Assembly (NCBI RefSeq): GCF_025151045.1 | Contig: NZ_CP102285.1 | Span: 2,480,001-2,544,000 of the forward strand | Reading direction: 5' to 3' | DNA from: Parabacteroides johnsonii DSM 18315 | GTDB taxonomy: Bacteria > Bacteroidota > Bacteroidia > Bacteroidales > Tannerellaceae | DNA: 64,000 nt | Part shown: positions 43,378-51,885 of the stretch, one piece after another | Layout: every line of letters starts with the position of its first letter | Position numbering within the stretch: the first letter of the stretch is position 1 | Notes under the pieces: generated by a model | The model's database searches: none | What the model saw: the letters and a program-made list of their open reading frames with translations, nothing else | Told to the model about the DNA's origin: nothing | Program-made: the position numbers and the translations under genes

Positions 43378-43625
43378 TGGCTTTTCTTTTGCCAAAAACA
43401 GCTTGGAAAGCTATTCGGGACCCGGATGTCTGTGCCTCTTACATCCGGATGTGTGAGAGGTACAGACCCGGATCTTCGGGGATTCCTACCGGAGGTGCAG
43501 GAATGTTTATCTGCCATGTCAGAGACACTTTTATATCCTGTTTTTACATCTTATCCGGCGGAAAAAGGCGTTTTTTCAAATGGTCCCCTTTGGGGCGATA
43601 GCTGTTTTTGTCTCATGCAAACATA
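43378..43625. repeat. long run of 20-25-bp-spaced dyads in the MATE-kinase gap
   Basis: The clearest parts are GGATGT/GGATCT at 43424, 43447 and 43470 (exact 23-bp steps), the 12-bp palindrome 43441-43452, an 11-bp inverted repeat with one mismatch (43429-43439/43456-43466), ATTCCT/AGGAAT (43482-43504), AAAAA/TTTTT (43562-43575) and CCCC/GGGG (43585-43595). Weaker dyads fill the steps between. The 664-bp gap holds no convincing gene. Confidence 0.6.
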
Positions 43626-43685
43626 AGCAGCATATTACCAGACATATAAACAAATCCACAAGTAAAAAGCATGATAGATACTCGA

Positions 43686-44519
43686 TTAAGACACAACAAA
43701 TGTCACTTGCCAACCCTGCAACGGCCGCTCCGCCAACCGAAGTTCCCTACCCTGCCGAATCATCATCTGCCGGGAAAGAGACAAGCCGATACCCGTCCCT
43801 ACTTTTTTTGTAGTAAAGAACGGGACAAAAATCTCTCGTCCGACATCTGCCGGAATGGGTGCGCCATTGTTACTAACCCATAATTCCTTTTTCCAACGTA
43901 CATCCATAGCCGTCGCTCCTGCTTCACAAGCATTCTTGATAAGATTGAACAATACTTGGCGTAACATATTCTCATCAACAACCATCGTAACTGACAAAGG
44001 AATGGAGATATGCCACTCCAAATCAGGGTAAAGCACTCGAATCTTTTCCATAAAAGCAACCAAAGAGACCTCCACAAGAACCGGTTCCTGCAATTCCGCC
44101 AGTTTCCGGTAACTGTCCACAAACGAAGCAAGCCCCCGACTGGTATCGCGGATAGCACGGATTCCCTCTTCGTAAACAGTCCCAGCAATAGCAGGGTTAT
44201 CCAAATAGGCTTGGCTAATACAGGCTATCGGTGTAGTGGCATTCATGATTTCATGCGTAAGCACACGAGTCAATCGTTGCCATGAATCCACTTCGTTACG
44301 GGCAAGCAGTCCGCCGATGTCCTTGCCCGTCTCGTTAAGAGCCTCTTGCAACGCCCTTTCGCCAAAAAACAGCCCCTTCACCGGAAGACGGAACGTAAAC
44401 TCTTCGTTGCGAATTGCCTCGCGCATCAAATGTGCCCGGTCTTTCAGCAACATTTGATGATGATAAAACCACCCGAAAAAAACAGCAGCGACCAAGACAA
44501 GAGACAATACCAACATCAT
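43686..44519 (-). CDS. membrane sensor histidine kinase (short form)
   Basis: A 277-aa kinase with a single N-terminal helix (MMLVLSLVLVAAVFFGWFYHH), a short linker, a DHp helix with LTRVLTHEIMNATTPI (phospho-His near residue 90) and a HATPase with LFNLIKNACEAG, NNGAPIP and GTGIGLSLSRQM. There is no periplasmic sensor domain, so it may sense through the membrane or a partner such as the adjacent ABC exporter. Its ATG overlaps the regulator's stop (ATGA). The pair is divergent from the exporter genes. Confidence 0.9.
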   Translation of the reverse strand: MMLVLSLVLVAAVFFGWFYHHQMLLKDRAHLMREAIRNEEFTFRLPVKGLFFGERALQEALNETGKDIGGLLARNEVDSWQRLTRVLTHEIMNATTPIACISQAYLDNPAIAGTVYEEGIRAIRDTSRGLASFVDSYRKLAELQEPVLVEVSLVAFMEKIRVLYPDLEWHISIPLSVTMVVDENMLRQVLFNLIKNACEAGATAMDVRWKKELWVSNNGAPIPADVGREIFVPFFTTKKVGTGIGLSLSRQMMIRQGRELRLAERPLQGWQVTFVVS

Positions 44520-45040
44520 AGCTTTTTCATTTTAGCATAAAGCGTCTGCCGGGTGATGCCCAGCAATTCTGCTGCTCGGCTGATGTTGCCATGACAACGC
44601 TCTACGACCTTGTGTACATGTTCCGCCTCGACCTGTTCCAACGGGATAACCTTTCGTCCGGCATCAATCGCATCTTTTAAGACACGGATCAGCTCCTGGT
44701 TATCCCAAGGCTTGGTAACGAAGTCAGCCGCCCCCATTTTCAATCCGCGCACCGCCAACTTGATATCAGCGTATGCCGTCACCAACACAACCGGAATCGC
44801 CGGATGCTTCTTATGAATCGCCCGAAGCCAAAGCAGCCCGTCTTGTCCGGTGTTCCCTCCCGGCACAAAGTTCATGTCAAGCAAAATCGCATTCACCACT
44901 TCCTGAGCCAATACCGTAAGAAGCGTATCGGGAGAAGTAAGTGTCAAGACTTTGTCAAACTCACCGGCTAGACATATCCTGACCGCCGTAAGAATCGCCG
45001 GATTGTCATCCACCACCAATATTGTCCCATAATTCGTCAT
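44516..45040 (-). CDS. response regulator with receiver and Fis-type HTH
   Basis: A 174-aa regulator: receiver domain with VVDDNPA (acidic pair), ILLDMNFVPGG (phospho-Asp near residue 56) and VTKPWDNQEL (Lys), then a C-terminal Fis-type helix-turn-helix, ISRAAELLGITRQTLYAKMKKL. The sigma-54 AAA+ domain of NtrC proteins is absent, so it should act as a direct sigma-54-independent activator or repressor, like ActR/PrrA. A 40-bp palindrome in the divergent gap is a likely binding site. It is coupled to the kinase gene. Confidence 0.92.
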   Translation of the reverse strand: MTNYGTILVVDDNPAILTAVRICLAGEFDKVLTLTSPDTLLTVLAQEVVNAILLDMNFVPGGNTGQDGLLWLRAIHKKHPAIPVVLVTAYADIKLAVRGLKMGAADFVTKPWDNQELIRVLKDAIDAGRKVIPLEQVEAEHVHKVVERCHGNISRAAELLGITRQTLYAKMKKL

Positions 45041-45100
45041 ATCCGATTCGTTTAAATTTTCTTCATTTCTCTAAGCGGGGATAAAGGTACGGAAAAAGGC

Positions 45101-45140
45101 TGTATGAAGATCATACATACAGGTGTATGATTTTCATACA
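45101..45140. promoter_or_regulatory. 40-bp palindrome between the two-component system and the ABC exporter
   Basis: The left half (TGTATGAAGATCATACA...) and right half (...TGTATGATTTTCATACA) are inverse complements at 16 of the outer 17 positions. Each half also contains a smaller TGTATGA/TCATACA dyad. It is centred about 100 bp from the exporter start and 80 bp from the regulator start, an expected place for a dimeric Fis-type regulator. Confidence 0.75.
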
Positions 45141-45166
45141 AACCGCTCCCACCAAACTTTCCTACC

Positions 45167-45197
45167 ATTGTCGAACACCGGCAAACCCCTACATTTG
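45167..45197 (+). promoter_or_regulatory. promoter of the ABC exporter operon
   Basis: TACATTTG (45190-45197) matches the -7 box, with ATTG (45167-45170) as a weak -33 box and 19-bp spacing. The ATG is 23 bp downstream and the palindrome ends 26 bp upstream of the -33 box. Confidence 0.65.
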
Positions 45198-45220
45198 CAA
45201 CAAATAAAAAATGAATAAAC

Positions 45221-47563
45221 ATGAAATCATACTTCACTTTTCTCAGCCGTAACAAACTCTATACCGCTATCCAGTTCTTCGGATTGGCTATTGCGTTAGG
45301 GACTGTCGTCCTTCTGACTTCATATGCCCGAACCGAGTTTAACATTGGAAACAGGCAACCGTTATCCCGACAACTGTATGCCCTCGGCTACGGAGACGGA
45401 CTGGGTATGACGGTCGGTACTGCTTTGGAATTTTTCCCCTCCATTCCTGAAATAAAAGAATGGACACGCCTGACCTCAACCAATGAAACGGACGTAACCA
45501 TAGACAACAATTACTACCAAGCCCAGTGTATGGCAGTCGATTCTAACTTTTTCCAGCTGCTCGACTATCCGCTGATCGGATGCGACCGCAACAAGGTCTT
45601 GACCGGAACGGATGAAGTTATCATCTCCGAGGCATTTGCCCGCAAAGTCTTCGGTAATGAAAACCCTATCGGTCGCACGGTGAAATATTTGAACCAGACA
45701 CCACTACAGGTCATAGGGATTCTTCCGTCTTTCAGCCCAACGGAGTTATTGAAACCGATAGATCTCCTACTACCTTTCAAACTACAGGAAAAAGATTATG
45801 CCTATATGGATACTTTCGGTTCGACCCAAATATTCGTCACCTTGGCAGAGGGGACGACTCCCGATATCGTTTCTCGCAAACTACTCGACAAATATACAAG
45901 CTATTGGGACTTTTGGAGCAAAGACGAGAGTGGTAACGGATTCTTATGGGGTTCCACACTTACACGTATGGACGAAATTTACTTTTCACCATTGAACAGA
46001 TATGGACCTTTCCGTCAAGGAACTCAAAAGCAGGTACAAATCCTGTTCGGCATCGCATTGATATTACTCTTGTCTGCCATTATTAACTATATCAACCTGA
46101 CCGTGTCGCAAACCGGCAAACGTGCCCACGAGATGGCAACCCGCCGCCTGTTGGGAGATACCGCCGGGGAAATTGTGCTTCGTTACTTAGCCGAATCAGC
46201 CCTCTTCACTACCGGTTGTTTTATCGGCGGATGCCTGATTGCCGTCATCGCCAAACCCTATTTCGAATATTTACTCTCCACTCAAATATCATTGATTTAC
46301 TCGTTCTCGACTGTTGCCTATATGCTATTGCTGCTGGTGGGAATCGCCGGCGTATCGGGATTGATTCCTGCCCTCATCATGCATCGATACCATCCGATAG
46401 ATATTGTAAAGGGGAATTTCCGTCTGCAAAACAAGCAGATATTCAGCCGTCTGTTTATTATTGTACAGAATGTTATCAGCACGGTGCTCATCACCTTGGG
46501 ATTGACAATGGCTGTTCAAATGCATCACCTTGCCACCCTGCCGACTGGTTATAACACCGATTTGGTATTTGTTAAAGCCTGGACCTTGGGGATGACGCAT
46601 GACAAACAGGTCATCCTGCAAGAACGTCTACAAGCTCTGCCCCAAGTGGCCGAAGTTGCACTAGCCAGAGGTCTACCCTTTATCTGCGGACATAACGGTG
46701 TCCAACAACCGGACGAAGAGAGCAGGTCATGGCTTCACCTATCGGATATGGACAGTGCAGCTTTTCGGATGCTCGGATTCGAAGTGTTGGAACGCTGGTC
46801 CGACCCACTTCCTGGCAAAACTTGGGCAACGGAAGAGACCTGCCGCCGATACAACCTTTCGACCGACAACCCTCATTTCGGAAAGGATGGAGACAAAGGC
46901 GGTTACACGTATAATATTTGTGGCGTTATCCGTGACTACCGTTCACTTACAGCACTCAGTACACCCATGCCCGACTCACACGGGGTTGTCAAAGTGTTGA
47001 ACCCGCAAACGAACTCCTACAACCAACTTGTCCGAACAGTAGGCGACCGGACAGAGGCTTTGGCTGCTATCCGTCGCACCTGTCGCGAAGTCTCCAACGA
47101 ACTACTCGGAATGCCGAAAGAGCTGGAAGCCGATTATATTGACGATTATCTGGACAAAGATTTGACACGCGAGAAGAACACCGTAATGCTCGTCCTCTGT
47201 TTCATGACTATCTCCATTCTTATCTCAGCCTTGGGACTACTGGCCATGTCGATAAGCTATACCGAACAGCAGAGCAAGCGGATTGCTTTGTGCAAAGTAA
47301 TGGGGGCCGAAACAAACGGTGCAGTATGGGAACTATCCAAACACTTCATGGCGCTCTCGTTACTCGCTGCCTGCTTCGCCTTGCCTCTCAGTATAAAAGC
47401 GGTTCAAACCGGTTTAGAACCATTTTATAACCGCATCGCATTCCCGTGGCATCTCATTGCCGTAGCTGTTCTGACAACCGTAGGCATCGCTATCGTCTCT
47501 ATCATCGGACAGACCCTGAAAGTGGCACGACGCAATCCTATTGAGAGTATACGGACAGAATAG
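45221..47563 (+). CDS. FtsX/MacB-type ABC transporter permease
   Basis: A 780-aa inner-membrane permease with a first helix near residues 14-33, a large periplasmic MacB-PCD-like domain with SNEAFARKVFGNE-type sequence (EVIISEAFARKVFG), then two FtsX modules. Module signatures are NLTVSQTGKRAHEMATRRLLGDTAGEIVLRYLAESAL and LLAMSISYTEQQSKRIALCKVMGAE. Proteins of this type move peptides, lipids or drugs out, or transmit ATPase work mechanically. The ATPase gene follows after 37 bp. A dedicated two-component system is divergent. Substrate unknown. Confidence 0.93.
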   Translation: MKSYFTFLSRNKLYTAIQFFGLAIALGTVVLLTSYARTEFNIGNRQPLSRQLYALGYGDGLGMTVGTALEFFPSIPEIKEWTRLTSTNETDVTIDNNYYQAQCMAVDSNFFQLLDYPLIGCDRNKVLTGTDEVIISEAFARKVFGNENPIGRTVKYLNQTPLQVIGILPSFSPTELLKPIDLLLPFKLQEKDYAYMDTFGSTQIFVTLAEGTTPDIVSRKLLDKYTSYWDFWSKDESGNGFLWGSTLTRMDEIYFSPLNRYGPFRQGTQKQVQILFGIALILLLSAIINYINLTVSQTGKRAHEMATRRLLGDTAGEIVLRYLAESALFTTGCFIGGCLIAVIAKPYFEYLLSTQISLIYSFSTVAYMLLLLVGIAGVSGLIPALIMHRYHPIDIVKGNFRLQNKQIFSRLFIIVQNVISTVLITLGLTMAVQMHHLATLPTGYNTDLVFVKAWTLGMTHDKQVILQERLQALPQVAEVALARGLPFICGHNGVQQPDEESRSWLHLSDMDSAAFRMLGFEVLERWSDPLPGKTWATEETCRRYNLSTDNPHFGKDGDKGGYTYNICGVIRDYRSLTALSTPMPDSHGVVKVLNPQTNSYNQLVRTVGDRTEALAAIRRTCREVSNELLGMPKELEADYIDDYLDKDLTREKNTVMLVLCFMTISILISALGLLAMSISYTEQQSKRIALCKVMGAETNGAVWELSKHFMALSLLAACFALPLSIKAVQTGLEPFYNRIAFPWHLIAVAVLTTVGIAIVSIIGQTLKVARRNPIESIRTE

Positions 47564-47600
47564 ATATAAAAGAATCATTCATAGAAAACAAAAACAAGTC

Positions 47601-48281
47601 ATGATTAAAATAGAGAACCTCAGCAAGAGCTTCCGAACGGAAGAAATAGAGACTATTGCGCTTAACGGTGTAAGTATGGAAGTGAAAAAAGGTGAGTTTG
47701 TAGCCATTATGGGACCCAGCGGATGTGGCAAATCGACCCTGCTACATATCCTCGGTCTGCTTGACAACCCGGACGGGGGGAGTTACTTACTGGATGGCGA
47801 AGAAGTAGGACGGTTAAAAGAGAAAGAGCGGACCCGTTTCCGCAAAGGGCGTATCGGGTTCGTATTCCAAAGTTTCAACCTCATTGACGAACTAACGGTG
47901 GAAGAAAATGTGGACCTCCAGTTGAAATACATCGGTGTCCCCAAAGCCGAACGCAAGCAACAAGTACTCGACATCCTACGCAAAGTACGCCTTAGCCAAC
48001 GCGCCAAACATTATCCGCAACAACTCTCCGGCGGCCAGCAACAACGGGTTGCCATTGCCCGTGCCGTGATAGGCAAACCCAAACTGATATTAGCCGACGA
48101 GCCGACCGGCAACCTTGACTCCAAAAACAGCCTCGATGTAATGGAACTGCTCAGCCAACTAAATGCCGAAGGAACGACTATCGTCATGGTGACACACTCA
48201 CAACACGATGCCACCTACGCCGACCGCATCATCCACCTTTTCGACGGACAAATTGTTAATGGATTGGAAGGAATACTTTAA
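47601..48281 (+). CDS. ABC transporter ATP-binding protein (LolD/MacB type)
   Basis: A 226-aa ATPase partner of the FtsX-type permease. The ATG at 47601 is chosen because [11 protein letters not shown] is the normal family start; an in-frame ATG at 47541 would add 20 non-conserved residues overlapping the permease. Walker [11 protein letters not shown]-loop FVFQSFNL, signature [14 protein letters not shown], Walker [13 protein letters not shown] and the switch His in VMVTHSQHD are all intact. It ends before a shared terminator. Confidence 0.96.
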   Translation: MIKIENLSKSFRTEEIETIALNGVSMEVKKGEFVAIMGPSGCGKSTLLHILGLLDNPDGGSYLLDGEEVGRLKEKERTRFRKGRIGFVFQSFNLIDELTVEENVDLQLKYIGVPKAERKQQVLDILRKVRLSQRAKHYPQQLSGGQQQRVAIARAVIGKPKLILADEPTGNLDSKNSLDVMELLSQLNAEGTTIVMVTHSQHDATYADRIIHLFDGQIVNGLEGIL

Positions 48282-48289
48282 AAAAACGA

Positions 48290-48317
48290 AGGCCGCGGGA
48301 TTCACATCCGACGGCCT
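48290..48317 (-). terminator. terminator of tpx
   Basis: AGGCCG (48290-48295) pairs with CGGCCT (48312-48317), continued inward by CGG/CCG with small bulges. On the minus strand it is followed by CGTTTTTTT, so it mainly serves tpx. The 50 bp between it and tpx include a short AUG-led octapeptide frame that I do not call. Confidence 0.65.
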
Positions 48318-48366
48318 CCTACACTAACCCTTAACTTTAACCAATGAAAAACAATAATCTACTTTA

Positions 48367-48870
48367 TTAGTTTTTTAATGAAGCGATTGCGGCTTCGTAA
48401 TTCGGTTCGTTTGTTATTTCGGAAACCAGTTCCTCATAAACAACTTTACCAGCTTCGTCGACAACTATCACGCCGCGGGCTAATAAACCCTTCAGCGGAC
48501 CATCGACCATCAGCATCCCGTACCCATTTTCAAAACAAGAACAACGGAATGCAGAAAGTGGAATCACTTTATCAATACCTTCCGTGGTACAGAAACGTCC
48601 TTGTGCAAAAGGCAAGTCCTTTGATACGGCAAGCACCACAGTGTTAGGAAGAGAAGCGGCTTCTTTATTAAAACGTCTTACCGATGCGGCACACACGGCG
48701 GTGTCCAAACTCGGGAATACGTTGATCACAACTTTCTTACCTTTTAAATCTTTCAGATGCAATTCGGATAAATCGCTCTTTACACCTTTAAAATCAGGAG
48801 CCTCTGCTCCAACTGCGGGCAATGAACCGTTCGTATTGACTTCATTACCTTTAAATGTTATCTTTGCCAT
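48367..48870 (-). CDS. tpx: thiol peroxidase Tpx
   Basis: Atypical 2-Cys peroxiredoxin that reduces peroxides with thioredoxin. The 167-aa protein has VINVFPSLDTAVCAASVRRFNKEA, with the peroxidatic Cys in the TxxC context (near residue 60), and the resolving Cys in SAFRCSCFENGYG. The short N-terminal region ITFKGNEVNTNG is standard for Tpx. In an anaerobe it protects against transient oxygen exposure. It has its own promoter and terminator. Confidence 0.95.
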   Translation of the reverse strand: MAKITFKGNEVNTNGSLPAVGAEAPDFKGVKSDLSELHLKDLKGKKVVINVFPSLDTAVCAASVRRFNKEAASLPNTVVLAVSKDLPFAQGRFCTTEGIDKVIPLSAFRCSCFENGYGMLMVDGPLKGLLARGVIVVDEAGKVVYEELVSEITNEPNYEAAIASLKN

Positions 48871-48909
48871 CTTTTGTAGTATTTTATGTTCTTTATCAAA
48901 AGCGACTTA

Positions 48910-48942
48910 CAAATATAAGCTGCTTTGTATAACTTAAACAAA
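48910..48942 (-). promoter_or_regulatory. tpx promoter
   Basis: On the minus strand TTTG (48942-48939), a 21-bp spacer and TATATTTG (48917-48910) fit the promoter pattern 40 bp before the tpx start. Confidence 0.65.
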
Positions 48943-49005
48943 GGAATCTGAATAATGTTTTTCCTTTTAACTCTTTTTAATTACTGCTCACGATAACTCT
49001 TTTTC

Positions 49006-49013
49006 TATCTTTG
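49006..49013 (+). promoter_or_regulatory. rmuC promoter -7 box
   Basis: TATCTTTG matches TAnnTTTG 17 bp before the rmuC ATG; no clear -33 box is present. It would drive the rmuC-yfcC-dinB run. Confidence 0.5.
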
Positions 49014-49030
49014 GCCCAAAATAGAAAGAA

Positions 49031-50305
49031 ATGGATGGGTTGATTATTTGTTTACTTGTCGTAATCATTGCTTTACAGGTCTTTTTCCGTCCCCGGAAAG
49101 ACCATTCGGACATCGCGGGCGAGCTGAAACGGTTGCTCGACGAAATGCAACGTTCATTTGAACGTATCGAAAAAAACTTTCGGGAAGATTTTCGTCTGAA
49201 CCGGGAAGAAGGCCGTATCGTCGCCAGAGACAACCGGGAAGAGCTGACGCGCTCCATGAACGAATTCCGGGATGCTTTCGACCGGGGGATCGCTTCGTTC
49301 AACACCCTGCAACGGGAAAAGTTCGCCAACCTGGACGAACAACAACGCCTACTTGTCACTAACACAGAAAAAAGGCTGGAAGAAATCCGCCTGACCGTAG
49401 ACGAGAAATTGCAAAAGACACTTAACGACCGGATCGGCCAATCCTTCCGGCTTGTGACGGAACAACTGGAAAGCGTACAGAAAGGACTTGGAGAAATGCA
49501 AACGCTGGCACAAGACGTAGGCGGCTTGAAACGTGTCCTCAGCAATGTAAAGACACGCGGCAACATCGGGGAAATCCAGTTAAGCATGCTTCTCGAACAA
49601 ATCCTGGCACCGGAACAATACGAAGCGAACGTGCATACCCGCAAAGGATCGGATGCCGTCGTGGAATTTGCCGTCAAACTTCCGGGGCGTGACGACGTCC
49701 GCGAATTCGTATATCTGCCGATAGACGCAAAATTTCCCAAAGATGTCTACGAACAGCTGCTCGATGCATACGACCATGCCGATACACAGGCAATAGAGGC
49801 AGCCGGAAAGCTACTGGAGACAACCATTAAAAAAATGGCAAAAGATATTTCCGACAAGTATCTGGCTCCCCCCGCCACCACTGACTTCGGCATCATGTTC
49901 CTGCCTTTCGAAGGAATCTATGCGGAGGTAGTACGCCGTTCCTCCCTATTGGAAGAACTACAGCGCAACTATAAGGTGGTCGTCACCGGCCCGACAACAC
50001 TTGCCGCCATCCTGAACAGCCTGCAAATGGGATTCCGTACACTCGCTATCCAGAAACACTCCGGCGAGGTATGGACCATCCTGGGAGCGGTAAAGAAAGA
50101 ATTCGAGAAGGTAGGCGGCATGTTGGAAAAAGCACAGAAGAACTTGCAGACGGCCAGCGGGCAGATCGAAGAGGTGTTAGGGACACGCACACGCGTGATC
50201 CAGCGCAAACTGAAAGATGTAGACACCCTCAGCGACAGGGAGGCACGCGCTATCCTTCCGGAAATAGGTTCATTAACGGATGAAGAAGACGAAAACGGAT
50301 TATGA
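49031..50305 (+). CDS. rmuC: DNA recombination protein RmuC
   Basis: A 424-aa protein with one N-terminal membrane segment (LIICLLVVIIALQVFF), a long coiled-coil region (about residues 30-170) and the C-terminal RmuC nuclease-like domain with GNIGEIQLSMLLEQILAPEQYE and YLPIDAKFPKDVYEQLLDA (DxK-type site). RmuC limits recombination at inverted or short repeats in other bacteria. The stop overlaps the next ATG (ATGA). The neighbouring dinB makes a DNA-damage theme for two of three genes in this run. Confidence 0.92.
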   Translation: MDGLIICLLVVIIALQVFFRPRKDHSDIAGELKRLLDEMQRSFERIEKNFREDFRLNREEGRIVARDNREELTRSMNEFRDAFDRGIASFNTLQREKFANLDEQQRLLVTNTEKRLEEIRLTVDEKLQKTLNDRIGQSFRLVTEQLESVQKGLGEMQTLAQDVGGLKRVLSNVKTRGNIGEIQLSMLLEQILAPEQYEANVHTRKGSDAVVEFAVKLPGRDDVREFVYLPIDAKFPKDVYEQLLDAYDHADTQAIEAAGKLLETTIKKMAKDISDKYLAPPATTDFGIMFLPFEGIYAEVVRRSSLLEELQRNYKVVVTGPTTLAAILNSLQMGFRTLAIQKHSGEVWTILGAVKKEFEKVGGMLEKAQKNLQTASGQIEEVLGTRTRVIQRKLKDVDTLSDREARAILPEIGSLTDEEDENGL

Positions 50306-51885
50306 AAAAGAGACAGATTCCACATACATACGCCATCATATTTTATATCATTCTTTTCTGTGCCGCCCTCACCTGGATCATTCTGGGTGGACAATACAAG
50401 GAAAGCATCAATGCAGCCGGGGAAAAAACGGTTGTCTACGAAGCGGTAGAACATGCTCCGCAGACCTGGCAGGTGTTCTCGGCTTTTTACAAAGGGTTTG
50501 TCGACAAGGCAGATATCATCGTCTTCATCCTGATCATCGGAGGAGCGTTCTGGATCGTCAACGACAGTAAGGCCTTCGATATCGGAACCGTCAGTTTCCT
50601 CGGCCGCGCCCGTAAAATGGAAAACAACCGCTTCTTGCGTAAGATCGGAGTGGAGAATTTCTTGCTGACGTCCATCATGCTACTATTCAGCATATTCGGG
50701 GCTGTCTTCGGGATGAGCGAAGAGACCATTGCATTTTGCTTAGTACTTGTCCCGATGGCGATCTCGATGGGGTATGACTCCATTACAGGTGTTTGCATGG
50801 TCTTTGTCGCCGCCGGATTAGGATTTGCCGGAGCGATATTGAACCCGTTTACAATCGGTATTGCACAAGGACTGGCCGGTATTCCGCTCTTTTCTGGAAT
50901 CGAATACCGGATATTTTGCTGGATCGTAATCAACCTGATCGGTTTCGCCTGGATACTGCGTTATGCTGCTAAAGTAAAGAAAAATCCGAAAGCATCGTTA
51001 GTCTACGAAGAGGACCAGTATTGGCGGGACCTGCACAATAATAACTCGCTGGAAGTAAGCTATCACACGCCACGTACCGCCTGGATCAGTTTTGGTATAT
51101 TGGCAGTCATACAAATCATTTTCGCAGCTTATTACCCTGCAACAACTTTACAAATCGGGAACAACATAATCAAAGGATTGCCTCTCCTTCCCATTCTAAC
51201 GGTTGCTTTTATCTTGACTTCCCTGTTCGCCCTCCGCAAGACAGTCCATCTTTATATCCTGAACCTCCTCTTCTTCACGATTTTTTATCTGATCACGGGA
51301 GTGATGGGATATGGCTGGTATATCATGGAGATAGCCACCCTATTCTTCGCCCTCGGACTGGCAGCCGGCATCGCTAACAACCGGACTCCGAACGAATTGG
51401 TCAAACTGTTTCTCGACGGGTGCAAGGACATTATGAGCGCAGCTTTGGTAGTCGGCCTTGCTGGCGGTATTATCGTGGTACTGAAAGACGGGCTTGTCAT
51501 CGACACCATTCTCTACAACTTGGCGAAAGGGATGGAAGGGCTCGGACAAGTGGCGACCGTCGGTATGATGTACGTGATCCAGACCTTGATCAACCTGATC
51601 ATTCCTTCCGGAAGTGCCAAAGCGGCCCTGACCATGCCGATCATGGCTCCTTTCTCCGACTTGATCGGATTGTCAAAGCAAGCAACCGTGATGGCCTTCC
51701 AGTTCGGAGACGGATTCACCAATATGATCACCCCGACATCCGGAGTGCTGATCGCTGTTCTGGGTGTCAGCCGTATCCCCTACGATAAATGGTTTCGCTG
51801 GGCATGGAAATTCATATTGCTTCTGGTAATAGTCGGATTCCTGTTGCTCATTCCGACAGTATTGGTTCCGATGAACGGATTTTAA
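50302..51885 (+). CDS. YfcC family transporter
   Basis: A 527-aa inner-membrane protein with about 12-13 helices of the YfcC/DcuC-like (ion transporter superfamily) type. It shows HTYAIIFYIILFCAALTWIILGGQY, GAVFGMSEETIAFCLVLVPMAISMGYDSITGV and the C-terminal PSGSAKAALTMPIMAPFSDLIG segment, which resembles the re-entrant SNT/PSGS motif of the superfamily. Dicarboxylate, basic amino acid or dipeptide transport has been suggested for relatives; the substrate is not known. It starts within the rmuC stop and its own stop shares a base with the dinB start (TAATG). Confidence 0.88.
   Translation: MKKRQIPHTYAIIFYIILFCAALTWIILGGQYKESINAAGEKTVVYEAVEHAPQTWQVFSAFYKGFVDKADIIVFILIIGGAFWIVNDSKAFDIGTVSFLGRARKMENNRFLRKIGVENFLLTSIMLLFSIFGAVFGMSEETIAFCLVLVPMAISMGYDSITGVCMVFVAAGLGFAGAILNPFTIGIAQGLAGIPLFSGIEYRIFCWIVINLIGFAWILRYAAKVKKNPKASLVYEEDQYWRDLHNNNSLEVSYHTPRTAWISFGILAVIQIIFAAYYPATTLQIGNNIIKGLPLLPILTVAFILTSLFALRKTVHLYILNLLFFTIFYLITGVMGYGWYIMEIATLFFALGLAAGIANNRTPNELVKLFLDGCKDIMSAALVVGLAGGIIVVLKDGLVIDTILYNLAKGMEGLGQVATVGMMYVIQTLINLIIPSGSAKAALTMPIMAPFSDLIGLSKQATVMAFQFGDGFTNMITPTSGVLIAVLGVSRIPYDKWFRWAWKFILLLVIVGFLLLIPTVLVPMNGF

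Noticed and set aside
43389-43626. Small plus-strand genes (70 and 66 codons) in the MATE-kinase gap
   Set aside because: Two overlapping frames run through the dyad array, with low-complexity composition and no likely start; no family is recognised.
48348-48370. Leader octapeptide starting ATGAAAAACAATAATC
   Set aside because: It faces away from tpx and follows the exporter operon's end; nothing shows that it is translated.
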